A stretch of DNA of 34,142 nt from Candidatus Competibacteraceae bacterium (GCA_024641125.1 JAHEDQ010000020.1:1-34142), one strand, 5' to 3'; shown: positions 24,085-32,014, counted from the first letter of the stretch. The notes: a model not told the origin generated them from the sequence alone. Program-made: numbers and translations.

Positions 24085-25785
24085 ATGTCCGGAGCAACAT
24101 TCGGCGCCATCATCGGCACTTTGATCATCCTGGCCATTCTGGTGGCGATCGCGGTCTATCTCATGAACTGGCTGTATCGGCGTTCCTCCAAGGACATGGC
24201 ATTCGTGCGCACCGGATTGGGTGGCGAGAAGGTGGTTCTGAACGGGGGCGCCTTCGTGCTGCCCATCGTCCACGACACCACACCGGTGAATATGAACACC
24301 CTGCGCCTGGAGGTGAGCCGGGGTCGCGAGTCGGCTCTGATCACCAAGAACCGGATGCGGGTGGATGTGGTGGCCGAGTTCTACGTCCGCGTTCAGGCAA
24401 CCACCGAGACCATTGCCGCTGCCGCCCAGACCCTGGGCAGCCGCACCACGCAGCCCGATTCGCTGCGCGAGCTTCTGGAGGGCAAGTTTGTCGACGCCCT
24501 GCGTTCGGTGGCGGCGGAGATGACCATGGAAGAGATGCATGAACAACGCGGCAATTACGTGCGGCGGGTGCGGGAGGCGGTGGCACAGGATCTCACCAAC
24601 AACGGACTGGAACTGGAAGCGGTTTCCCTCACCGGTCTGGACCAGACCGACATGCAGTACTTCAACCCCTCCAACGCTTTTGACGCCGAGGGTTTGACAC
24701 GTCTCACCGAGGAGATTGAGCAGCGCAAGAAAAGCCGGAACGACATCGAGCAGGACACCATGATCCAGATTCGAAATAAGAACCTGGAGGCGGAGAAACA
24801 GGCGCTGGAGATCGATCGGGACAGCGAGTTCGCGCGTCTGGAACAAGAGCGGGAAGTGGAAATCCGGCGCGCCACACAGCGAGCTGAACTGGCCCGCGAA
24901 CGGGCAATGAAGGAGCGGGAGTCGGAACAGGCCAGGATCGAGACCCAGCAGGAGCTGGATCGCAGCAAGATCGCCAGCGAGCGCGCCGTGGACGAGGCCC
25001 GGATCGGTCGCGAACGGGAACTGCAGCGACTGGAAGTGGAGCGGCGCAAGGCCCTGGAACTGGAGGAGCAAGGCCGGGCCATTGCCATCGCGGAAAAATC
25101 CCGCGAGCAATCCGAGGCCCAGGCGGCAGCCGAGCTGGCGCGGGCCAAGGCGGTGGCGGCCGAGGAGAGCGTGTTCTCGGTGCGCGAGGTGGAGGCGGCG
25201 GAGCGCAAGAAACGCATCGAAGTGATTGCCGCGGAACAGGAGGCCGAGCGGGATGGCATACGGGTGCGGCGCGCCGCCGAGGCGCACAAGGCTGCCGCCC
25301 TGGATCGGGCGGATGCGCGCCGTGCCGAAGCCGAGGGCGAAGCGGAGGCGGAGAAAATCGGCGCGCTCGCCGCCCGCCTGCGCCATGAAATCGATGCCGA
25401 AGGCGCACGACAGATGAACGAGGCGCACAACGTTCTGACCCCCGAGGCACGGGCGTCGAACGCCCGTCTGCGTCTGATCGACAAGTTGGAAGCCATTATT
25501 CGGGAAAGCGTCAAACCCATGGAGAAGATCGAGGGCATCAAGATTCTGCAGGTCGACGGACTGGGCGGTGGCGGCGGTGTCCAGGGCGGACCACAAGGCG
25601 GCGGAAGTTTCGCCGACAACCTGGTGAACAGCGCCTTGCGCTATCGCGCCCAGGCGCCCCTGGTGGATTCCCTGCTCAAGGAAGTGGGCCTGACCCCTTC
25701 GGACATCAGCCGCTATGTTGAACCCTTCACGGAGACCGAAACCGGTGTCGAACACGACCGGCCCAAGGATGGATCGGGGGGCTAG
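24085..25785 (+). CDS. Flotillin-like SPFH/band-7 membrane protein
   Basis: This is a predicted inner-membrane scaffold protein of 566 residues. A single N-terminal helix lies at about 6-30 (IIGTLIILAILVAIAVYL). The SPFH domain covers about 35-200, with KDMAFVRTGLGGEKVVLNGG at its start. A very long charged coiled coil, rich in Glu, Arg, Ala and Gln, spans about 205-430. A C-terminal Gly-rich stretch (GGGGVQGGPQGGG) precedes a short tail. The layout matches flotillin/YqiK proteins that form membrane microdomains. ATG 24085 is preferred because GGAGG at 24072-24076 is then 8 bases away; ATG 24079 would leave only 2. No NfeD-type partner gene lies next to it. Its place inside a transporter operon suggests it organises that transporter, which is inference. 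Confidence 0.87.
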   Translation: MSGATFGAIIGTLIILAILVAIAVYLMNWLYRRSSKDMAFVRTGLGGEKVVLNGGAFVLPIVHDTTPVNMNTLRLEVSRGRESALITKNRMRVDVVAEFYVRVQATTETIAAAAQTLGSRTTQPDSLRELLEGKFVDALRSVAAEMTMEEMHEQRGNYVRRVREAVAQDLTNNGLELEAVSLTGLDQTDMQYFNPSNAFDAEGLTRLTEEIEQRKKSRNDIEQDTMIQIRNKNLEAEKQALEIDRDSEFARLEQEREVEIRRATQRAELARERAMKERESEQARIETQQELDRSKIASERAVDEARIGRERELQRLEVERRKALELEEQGRAIAIAEKSREQSEAQAAAELARAKAVAAEESVFSVREVEAAERKKRIEVIAAEQEAERDGIRVRRAAEAHKAAALDRADARRAEAEGEAEAEKIGALAARLRHEIDAEGARQMNEAHNVLTPEARASNARLRLIDKLEAIIRESVKPMEKIEGIKILQVDGLGGGGGVQGGPQGGGSFADNLVNSALRYRAQAPLVDSLLKEVGLTPSDISRYVEPFTETETGVEHDRPKDGSGG

Positions 25786-25790
25786 CGGGC

Positions 25791-26231
25791 GTGGTCAAGG
25801 TCTACACCTCAAGCGTGATCAACGCTCCGGCTGATCGGGTTTGGGCCCAGGTCCGAGATTTCAACGGCCTGCCCACCTGGCACCCCTTGATCGCCGAGAG
25901 CAGCATCGAAGGGGGTGATCCGCCGGATCGGGTGGGTTGCGTGCGCAATTTCACCCTGCGGGACGGCGGCCGAATTCGCGAGCGGCTACTGGCGCTGTCG
26001 GATTTCGATTTTCTCTGCGTCTACGCCATTCTGGAGTCGCCCATGGGGGTAGAGGACTATGTGGCGACGCTCAAACTGACGCCCATCACCGACGGTGACC
26101 GGACATTCGCAGAGTGGTCTGCCGAGTTCGAGTGCGCGCCGCCCAGGGAGCAGGAACTGGCCGAACAGATTGGACAGGGCGTGTTTCAAGGCGGGTTCGC
26201 GGCCCTCAATACGCTGATGACACGACGCTAG
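25791..26231 (+). CDS. SRPBCC (START-like) family protein
   Basis: This is a 146-residue protein of the SRPBCC/polyketide-cyclase fold, which forms a deep hydrophobic ligand pocket. The family pattern begins SSVINAPADRVWAQVRDFNG, continues with TWHPLIAESSIEGG and VGCVRNFTLRDGGRIRERL, and ends with a C-terminal helix (QEQLAEQIGQGVFQG-like; exact residues QELAEQIGQGVFQGGF). The start is GTG 25791, 5 bases after the flotillin-like gene stop. It is clearly paralogous to the N-terminal domain of the next protein: both share RVW..(L/V)RDFN, WHP..AES.IE and VGCVR.F.L.DG. Ligand or reaction is unknown. Confidence 0.84.
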   Translation: MVKVYTSSVINAPADRVWAQVRDFNGLPTWHPLIAESSIEGGDPPDRVGCVRNFTLRDGGRIRERLLALSDFDFLCVYAILESPMGVEDYVATLKLTPITDGDRTFAEWSAEFECAPPREQELAEQIGQGVFQGGFAALNTLMTRR

Positions 26232-26249
26232 CGATTCGGTCAAGACACT

Positions 26250-27722
26250 ATGGTGGAAGTGGTTCGCAGCACCGTCGTTCCCGTACCCATAGACCGGGTC
26301 TGGCCGGTGTTACGGGATTTCAACAGCCACAAGGACTGGCACCCGGCGGTGGCGGAAAGCCGGATCGAGAACGGCTTGCGATCAGACGAAGTGGGCTGTG
26401 TCCGCCGATTCAGCCTGGCCGACGGCGCCGAACTGCGGGAGCAGTTGCTTCGGTTGTCGGATGATGACCACAGCTACACCTACTGCATCCTCGATTCCCC
26501 CATCCCGCTGTATGGCTATGTGGCCACCGTCACCCTCAAGCCGGTGACCGACACCGATGCCACTTTTTGGGAATGGCGTTCCAGCTTTCGCACCCCACCC
26601 GGGCAGGAGAATCAGCTTGCCCTGTTGGTGGGGGAGTCCATATACGAAGCGGCGTTTGTCGCCCTGACGACGCGTTTGACCCATGGCTCGATCCGTTCCA
26701 GGGGCGGAGCGACCCCCCAAGTCCACGCCAAGTCATCGGCCAATCGGGTATGCAGCGGACTGGTGCTGCAGGCATTTGGCGGCCCGGAGAACCTGAAATG
26801 GGGGCCGGTTTCGGCCCCGCCCCCGGGTCCCGGCGAGGTTCGGATCGAACACAAGGCGATCGGGCTCAACTATATCGATGTCTACTGCCGGACCGGATAC
26901 TTCCGCCTGGCAGAGCCACCCTGTCCACTGGGGATGGAAGCCTGCGGAGTGGTGACCGATGTGGGCGAGGGGGTCGATGGCATCCTGCTGGGGGACCGAG
27001 TGGCCTATGCCTGTGCACCGGTGGGCGCCTATGTAGAGCATCGCACCATGCCGGCGGCGCTGCTGGTGGTGGTGCCCGACGAGATCAGTTCCGAACAGGC
27101 CGCAGCAGTCATGCTCAAGGGGATGACGGCGGAGTTCCTGCTCCATCGCGTGCACCGGGTGCGGGACGGTGATGTGGTGCTGATACACGCCGCGGCCGGG
27201 GGTGTCGGCCAGCTGTTGTGCCAATGGGCTCGGGCCATGGGTGCCGAGGTCATCGGTACCGTGGGTTCGCGGGACAAGGTTCCAGTAGCGCGGGATAATG
27301 GCTGCATCCACACCATCGTTTACACCGAGGAGAATTTCGTTCAGCGTGTGGTCGAGATCACCGCCGGCCGAGGTGTCGATGTGGTCTACGACGCGGTGGG
27401 CCGGGACGCGTTTATGCACTCCTATGAAGCCTTGGCCGAGCGTGGCCACCTGGTCAGCTATGGTCAGGCCTCGGGTCCCATCGAACCCATCGACATTGCC
27501 GCGTTCGCCGCCAAGTCGGCCACCGTCTCCAGGCCCAATTTCGGTCACTATACCTCAACCCCGCAGCAGGTCCGTGCCATCACCGACCGACTGTTCCGGG
27601 CTTTGCGGCAGGGCATTCTGCGGGTGGACATCGGTCAGCGGTTTGCGCTGAGCGAGGGAGCCGAGGCCCATCGGGCACTGGAGTCCCGTCACACCCGGGG
27701 TTCGACCGTGCTGATTCCTTGA
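26250..27722 (+). CDS. SRPBCC domain fused to a zinc-independent quinone oxidoreductase
   Basis: This 490-residue protein combines two domains in one frame. Residues 1-148 are an SRPBCC domain paralogous to the preceding gene product (RVWPVLRDFNSHKDWHPAV). Residues about 149-166 are a short linker. Residues about 168-490 are an MDR-superfamily NADPH:quinone oxidoreductase. That part has the substrate-domain segment IGLNYIDVYCRTGYF (204-218), GDRVAYA (248-254) and the nucleotide motif AAAGGVGQ (314-321). The structural-zinc cysteine cluster of alcohol dehydrogenases is absent. One polypeptide could bind a hydrophobic intermediate and reduce an enone or quinone-like bond. It is the last gene of the operon; no clear terminator is seen in the 124 bases that follow. 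Confidence 0.86.
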   Translation: MVEVVRSTVVPVPIDRVWPVLRDFNSHKDWHPAVAESRIENGLRSDEVGCVRRFSLADGAELREQLLRLSDDDHSYTYCILDSPIPLYGYVATVTLKPVTDTDATFWEWRSSFRTPPGQENQLALLVGESIYEAAFVALTTRLTHGSIRSRGGATPQVHAKSSANRVCSGLVLQAFGGPENLKWGPVSAPPPGPGEVRIEHKAIGLNYIDVYCRTGYFRLAEPPCPLGMEACGVVTDVGEGVDGILLGDRVAYACAPVGAYVEHRTMPAALLVVVPDEISSEQAAAVMLKGMTAEFLLHRVHRVRDGDVVLIHAAAGGVGQLLCQWARAMGAEVIGTVGSRDKVPVARDNGCIHTIVYTEENFVQRVVEITAGRGVDVVYDAVGRDAFMHSYEALAERGHLVSYGQASGPIEPIDIAAFAAKSATVSRPNFGHYTSTPQQVRAITDRLFRALRQGILRVDIGQRFALSEGAEAHRALESRHTRGSTVLIP

Positions 27723-27846
27723 ATGCTTCCCTCCGCAGCACATTAGCAGGACTTACCAGCGCTGACAGACCAGGAGACCAAGATAGTGGTGCGGCATTGC
27801 ATCACAAGGGCTGGCCCGAGCTGATCGCCACAACTGGGTGTACAAC

Positions 27847-29469
27847 TCACTCGGCCGGAGAGCGTGCTGCCAGCCCGGCATAGGCCGACGCTTGCCAGAG
27901 CAGCAGAAAGTCGCTGCGATAGGGCTCCCAGTGGATTACACCGGGCTGATCCGGGTCAGGGGGGGTGTCGCTGCGCACCGCAAGAACGCCGTTCGGATTG
28001 CGCGCAGCCCATTCCACTGACTCTTCCACCAGAATGGGCACGACCGGCTGCCGCAGACGCCCACTGAAATTGAACTCGCCGTGGTAACCGCCGACAAATG
28101 CAACGGGTCGCCCCTGGTTCTGGGCAGTGGCGACTTCGGCGGCCATGACGTCTATGTCGTAGTGTTGCGCCAGGTCCCGAATGAACGCCGCGTACAGTGT
28201 GGCCACCATCACCAGTACCGCTACACCCGGCCAGGCCCGAACGCCCAGCAGTCGGGCAAAAGGCAGCGCGAGGGCGGTGGCGGCCATCAGCAGCAGTCCC
28301 CATAGCGGCGAAATTTCATGCATCCACGACGGTTGGCCGGCATCCAAGGGCAGCAGGGGGAGCAGAAACAGTCCCGCCCCCACAAGCAGCGCTGGCAGCA
28401 GTACCGACCATATGGAGCCGCGACCGGCCTCACGGGGAGGTGGCAGATCGGCGATCGCCCGGCCGGCCAGTAACGCAAGCAGAGGAAAGAGAGGCAGCAG
28501 GTAGTGCAGCTGTTTGCCGCTGATCAGGCTGAAGATCAGCAGGCCGCTGACCGCGCCAACCAGAGCGAGACGCTCGCCGCTGTCGAATCCCGACCCGAAA
28601 CGATGGCGCAGACCGCGCCAGACCGGGCCCCAAACACTCCATGGGTAAAGCAGGACCGGCAAAGTCGGCAGGTACCACCAGAATGGACGCTGGTGGGCAA
28701 AGGATTCCACCATTCGGTTTGCAGTCTGCCCCCATAGCAGAGCCTCGCGGTAGGCATCACCGCCGGCAAAGGCCGCGGGCAGGGCCCAGCTCAAGGCCAG
28801 ACCGGCACCGAGCATCACCGCCGAAAGAATGCCCCCGTACCAGCGCCACCAGGATTCCGGACGCTGCTCCCGCATCCACAACGGTGCGGCCACAGCGACA
28901 GGAAGAACATAAACCAGAACCACCGGCCCCTTTGCCAGCACCCCGAGCCCGAGGCCCAGCCCGGCGAGTCCCCAGCCGACACGCGCGTGGCCGCGCCAGC
29001 TCAGCAGCACCCCCAGCAGCGCCAGTTGGACGCACACCGCCATCAGCAGGTCGAACATCAACACGGTGGTCCAGGCCAGCCACATCAAGCCGGTAAACAG
29101 CATCCACACCGCCAAGGGTCCCGCTTCACGCTGCGCGGGCCACATTTGTCGGGCCAGTGGCAGGGCCAGCCAGGCCCCGAACAGGCCGGCCAGACCGGTG
29201 ACCAATCGGGCCGCCCAGTCGCTGACGCCAAACACCCACCAGGACAGATTGATCAACCAGAACATCAGCGGCGGTTTGTGATGGTAGGGCTCGCCGTTGC
29301 GGTGCGGGACCAGGTAGTCGCCGTCCAGCCACATTTCCCAGGCCACGCTGAGGTAGCGGGTCTCGTCCACCGGCAGTGCTGGACGACTCCAGACCGAAAT
29401 CAGGAACAAGCCCAGCCAGGCGACGGCGACGATCAACAGGGTCCAGATCGGACGGCCCAGCCATCTCAC
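27847..29469 (-). CDS. GT-39/ArnT-like membrane glycosyltransferase
   Basis: This is an integral-membrane glycosyltransferase of 540 residues, with about eleven to twelve hydrophobic helices. After the first helix comes the catalytic acidic motif VDETRYLSVAWEM (D35, E36) in the first periplasmic loop. The conserved HKPPLMFWL motif follows at about 64-72, and HYLLPLFPLLALLAGR comes later. These are features of ArnT/PMT-type enzymes that use polyprenyl-phosphate-linked sugars and transfer to lipid A or other envelope acceptors. The start GTG overlaps the LAB_N gene stop (GTGA, 29466-29469). Together with the two upstream genes it forms an ArnC/ArnT-like module, but no other Arn pathway genes are nearby, so acceptor and sugar are unknown. 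Confidence 0.86.
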   Translation of the reverse strand: MRWLGRPIWTLLIVAVAWLGLFLISVWSRPALPVDETRYLSVAWEMWLDGDYLVPHRNGEPYHHKPPLMFWLINLSWWVFGVSDWAARLVTGLAGLFGAWLALPLARQMWPAQREAGPLAVWMLFTGLMWLAWTTVLMFDLLMAVCVQLALLGVLLSWRGHARVGWGLAGLGLGLGVLAKGPVVLVYVLPVAVAAPLWMREQRPESWWRWYGGILSAVMLGAGLALSWALPAAFAGGDAYREALLWGQTANRMVESFAHQRPFWWYLPTLPVLLYPWSVWGPVWRGLRHRFGSGFDSGERLALVGAVSGLLIFSLISGKQLHYLLPLFPLLALLAGRAIADLPPPREAGRGSIWSVLLPALLVGAGLFLLPLLPLDAGQPSWMHEISPLWGLLLMAATALALPFARLLGVRAWPGVAVLVMVATLYAAFIRDLAQHYDIDVMAAEVATAQNQGRPVAFVGGYHGEFNFSGRLRQPVVPILVEESVEWAARNPNGVLAVRSDTPPDPDQPGVIHWEPYRSDFLLLWQASAYAGLAARSPAE

Positions 29470-30116
29470 AGTGGTGATGTCTCCCGTGTCTGGAGTTTGC
29501 CGCTGCGGATCAGCATGAGATTACGGCTGTAGACGATGACGCCAAATAGCTGACCCAGGATGATCACCGGATCCATTACCGCGATGGCGTAACTCAGCAA
29601 CATCACACCGCCGGTAATGCTGAGATACCAGAATGCCGTCGGCATCACACTGCGTCTGGCCCGCTCGCTGTATACCCACTGCACCAGGAAACGGCCGGTG
29701 AACAAAATCTGGCCGACAAATCCCCACACCGTCCAGAAACCGTCCAGCACCAGCGGACGGGCGGCGGAATCCGGTCCAAGATGGTAGCCGCTGATCAGGG
29801 CCAACAGGGTCAATCCCGCCCAGGGCCAGTACCAGGACAGGGGCTTCGCGCCGATCTGCTCGCGACGGATGAATTGCAGGTTGCGCAGATAGATGCCAAG
29901 ACCGATGAGCTGTCCGGTGCTGATCACCGGGTCGCGTTGGTGTACCGCGTAGGCCAGCAACAGCGCTGCCCCGGCGACGCTGAAATACCAGAAATGAATC
30001 GGCATCAGACTGCGGCGAGCGCGCTCGCTCAGCAGCCACTGCAGCAGAAACCGCGCTGAGAAACAGGCCTGTGCGCCGAAACCTGCGGTCAGCCACAAAA
30101 ACTCACTCCAATGCAT
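29466..30116 (-). CDS. Membrane protein with two LAB_N domains
   Basis: This is a 216-residue inner-membrane protein. It consists of two homologous halves of the LAB_N domain, the membrane domain otherwise found N-terminal to lipid-A-disaccharide synthase. Half one carries SARFLLQWLLSERARRSLMP and half two carries TGRFLVQWVYSERARRSVMP. Each is followed by a WYxS helix and a GQLxGxxxYxRNLxxI motif. No catalytic LpxB domain is present. The gene overlaps the GT-2 gene by 14 bases and the GT-39 gene by 4, so the three are translationally coupled. It may help flip or present the lipid-linked sugar made by the GT-2 enzyme, which is inference from context. Confidence 0.86.
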   Translation of the reverse strand: MHWSEFLWLTAGFGAQACFSARFLLQWLLSERARRSLMPIHFWYFSVAGAALLLAYAVHQRDPVISTGQLIGLGIYLRNLQFIRREQIGAKPLSWYWPWAGLTLLALISGYHLGPDSAARPLVLDGFWTVWGFVGQILFTGRFLVQWVYSERARRSVMPTAFWYLSITGGVMLLSYAIAVMDPVIILGQLFGVIVYSRNLMLIRSGKLQTRETSPL

Positions 30117-30837
30117 GGTCTGACTCGACCACCTCGGGACGCCGTGCTCTTCGCTTGAGCCACATCACACCGAGGAGATCGATGATGCCGGCGAAAAGCC
30201 GGTCCAGAGTTCCATACTTGGACTTGCCCTGCCGACGATGGCGGTGGTTGACCTCCACCGAAGTGACGTCCCAACCGGCCCGCTGTACCAGGGCAGGTAG
30301 AAAACGATGCATATGGTCGAAATAGGGCAGCTCGAGGTAGGTGCCACGACTGAACACCTTGAGGCCGCACCCGGTATCCGGCGTAGCGTCCCCCAGCAGG
30401 GTGCTGCGCACGCCATTGGCGATCCGGGAGGACACCCGCTTGAGTTCAGAATCCTGGCGCTTGCGTCTGAATCCGGCGACCATACGGAGTTTGGATGTCG
30501 CTGCGCCTGCTCTCAGCACATCCATCAGTCTGGGGATGTCGGCTGGATCGTTTTGACCGTCGCCATCCAGTGTGGCGATCCACGGCGCCCGTGCCGCGCG
30601 GATTCCGGTCCTTAGGGCCGTGCTCTGTCCGCAGGCTTCCAAGTGTGTAATCACCCGCAACGTTTCAAATCTGTCCCGTGCTTCGACCAACTCCGCCGCA
30701 GTGCCGTCCCGGCTGCCGTCATCCACATAGATGATTTCGAACCGGTAACGCCCGGCCAATGCTGCCTGGATCTCAGTCAGCAGTGGTGAGATGTTACCGG
30801 CCTCGTTATGCACGGGAACGACGACGGTGAGATCCAT
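30103..30837 (-). CDS. GT-2 family glycosyltransferase (ArnC / dolichyl-phosphate mannosyltransferase-like)
   Basis: This is a cytoplasm-facing glycosyltransferase of 244 residues with the GT-A fold. The N-terminal strand is TVVVPVHNEAGNI (4-16). The nucleotide-sugar aspartates are at YVDDGSRDGT (D39, D40), and the metal motif is DGDGQND (D91, D93). No long C-terminal membrane pair is evident. Enzymes of this type load a sugar from a nucleotide donor onto a polyprenyl phosphate, which would supply the GT-39 enzyme encoded two genes downstream. It is the first gene of this three-gene operon. Its promoter should lie in the 30838-31190 region, where I find no clear motif. Confidence 0.86.
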   Translation of the reverse strand: MDLTVVVPVHNEAGNISPLLTEIQAALAGRYRFEIIYVDDGSRDGTAAELVEARDRFETLRVITHLEACGQSTALRTGIRAARAPWIATLDGDGQNDPADIPRLMDVLRAGAATSKLRMVAGFRRKRQDSELKRVSSRIANGVRSTLLGDATPDTGCGLKVFSRGTYLELPYFDHMHRFLPALVQRAGWDVTSVEVNHRHRRQGKSKYGTLDRLFAGIIDLLGVMWLKRRARRPEVVESDHALE

Positions 30838-31321
30838 GACTCGGCAACCGGAGGAACTGCGGGGCGACAGCGCGATGCGCCCGCATCATAAGGCAGGTGA
30901 GTTCGAACCGAAAGCCAAAAGGGGAAAGGTTGAGCACCAAGGTGAACAAGATCAATCCGCAGCGCCTGAGTCCGCGTCAGTTTCGGGTGGAACAGAAGGC
31001 CTGTTTGCCGGTGGCGGTTTAAGGGGTATACGGGTCGGGATACACTCTCGAACCGCTGCGCATTTCAGGATTCGCCGTGCGACCGGGCTCAATCATAGGG
31101 ATCAAGCGGTTGACCCGGGAATGGACCTGGCCATTGTTGATTCGGGAAGCCGGCGGTCGGTGATCTTTCCGGCACTGGTTCGGCAGCGCCTAGGGTGCCT
31201 CTGATTTATTCTGAACGAAGCAGATTGAAGGGTGAGCAGCCTTTCGCCTGCGGTCGTGGTCGGGACGGCATTTCTAGCCGAGGCCGGTCTGTCGATCGGT
31301 CCCCTGAAGCGGCCAGGCCAG
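30838..31321. other. Intergenic region between the glycan operon and the toxin-antitoxin pair
   Basis: About 480 bases carry no convincing gene. A plus-strand open frame overlapping the GT-2 start and running to 31204 has no recognisable features. The only notable element is the transposon-end-like motif at 31192. A GTTCGAACC string near 30910 looks like a tRNA T-loop, but no stems can be drawn around it. Confidence 0.5.
31192..31222 (+). mobile_element. Solo transposon-end-like motif related to the 16803 element
   Basis: AGGGTGCCTCTGATTTATTC (31192-31211), followed by TGAACG, closely matches the left end of the element at 16801-16826: AGGGAGCCCCTGATTTACTC then GTGAACG. It is preceded by CTA, giving CTAG at the junction. 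No matching inverted partner was found within the following 2 kb, so this is probably a remnant. Confidence 0.4.
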
Positions 31322-31349
31322 TTGATAGATCAATCGCTGGCGCTATAAT
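31322..31349 (+). promoter_or_regulatory. Sigma-70 promoter of the toxin-antitoxin operon
   Basis: TTGATA (31322-31327) and a perfect TATAAT (31344-31349) are separated by 16 bases. The antitoxin start codon follows only 16 bases after the -10 box, so the transcript would have almost no leader. Confidence 0.6.
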
Positions 31350-31382
31350 TATGACTACCGTTATATGACTATGGGCATAATT
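31347..31382. promoter_or_regulatory. Candidate autoregulatory operator of the toxin-antitoxin operon
   Basis: AATTATG (31347-31353) and CATAATT (31376-31382) form a 7-base inverted repeat that overlaps the -10 box and the start codon. Inside it, ATGACT occurs twice (31351-31356 and 31365-31370). Phd-type antitoxins commonly repress their own promoter through such palindromes. Confidence 0.45.
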
Positions 31383-31616
31383 TTGGAATCCGAAGTCTCT
31401 AAATCGCAGTTCAAGGCAAAGGCCCTAGAGATACTTCGCCGGGTCGAAGCCACCGGCGAGCCTGTTCTGGTAACAGACCACGGAAAGCCCACAATCGAGG
31501 TGCGCCGACATCGCTCGCTCGAGCGTTCTCCGCTCGACCTGCTTCGAGGCAGCGTCGTGGATTACCTCGACCCGACCGAGCCGGTGGGTGAGCAAGACTG
31601 GGAGGCGCTGACATGA
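31365..31616 (+). CDS. Phd/YefM-family antitoxin
   Basis: This is an 83-residue antitoxin predicted to neutralise the PIN toxin encoded next and to repress the operon. The N-terminal DNA-binding region has the family pattern EVSKSQFKAKALEILRRVEA, then GEPVLVTDHGKPTIEVRRHR. The C-terminal, toxin-binding part ends with EQDWEALT. An alternative ATG two codons later (31371) is equally plausible; neither has a good Shine-Dalgarno, consistent with a nearly leaderless transcript. Its stop overlaps the toxin start (ATGA at 31613-31616). The coding region is less GC-rich than the operons upstream, in line with a mobile origin. Confidence 0.88.
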   Translation: MTMGIILESEVSKSQFKAKALEILRRVEATGEPVLVTDHGKPTIEVRRHRSLERSPLDLLRGSVVDYLDPTEPVGEQDWEALT

Positions 31617-32014
31617 TCGTCTTGGACACCCACGCGTTGATCTGGTGGGTGAACGACGATGAGCAACTCTCCAACGGGGCGCGCAAAGCGATTGAGAAGG
31701 AGATCAGCGGCGAGGATGGACAGGTATTTATCTCGACGATAACCGCCTGGGAGATCGCTTTGCTTGTAGAAAAGGGCCGTCTGACTTTGACGATGGATGT
31801 TAAAGACTGGATTGATACCGTGACCGCTATCGAGGGTGTTCGTTTTGTCCCCATAGATAACGAAGTCGCCATTCAATCGGTGAGACTGCCGGGTGAATTT
31901 CACCCCGACCCCGCCGATCGAATGATCGTCGCGTTGGCTAGACGTCTATCGACCGTTCTGATCACCAGCGATGCGAAGCTCCAGGCCTACAAACACGTAA
32001 AGACGATCTGGTAA
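31613..32014 (+). CDS. PIN-domain toxin (VapC-type ribonuclease)
   Basis: This is a 133-residue PIN-domain endoribonuclease toxin. It begins with MIVLDTHALIWWV, giving the first acidic residue D5. E47 in STITAWEIALL and D99/D102 in HPDPADRMIVALAR supply the other metal ligands. The sequence ends with the expected TSDAKLQAYKHVKTIW core strand and helix. It belongs to the LDTHALIWW-type VapC-like group commonly paired with Phd-type antitoxins. No disruption is visible, so the pair is probably functional. It is embedded in mobile-element remnants. Confidence 0.88.
   Translation: MIVLDTHALIWWVNDDEQLSNGARKAIEKEISGEDGQVFISTITAWEIALLVEKGRLTLTMDVKDWIDTVTAIEGVRFVPIDNEVAIQSVRLPGEFHPDPADRMIVALARRLSTVLITSDAKLQAYKHVKTIW

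Noticed and set aside
23308-25755. 815-codon open frame antisense to the PEP-hydrolase-like and flotillin genes
   Set aside because: It is a GC-rich shadow of the coiled-coil coding region. The product is His/Gln/Gly-biased with no domain, and the sense genes are clear family members.
30895-30935. tRNA-like GTTCGAACC string
   Set aside because: No T-stem, anticodon or acceptor stems can be formed around it.
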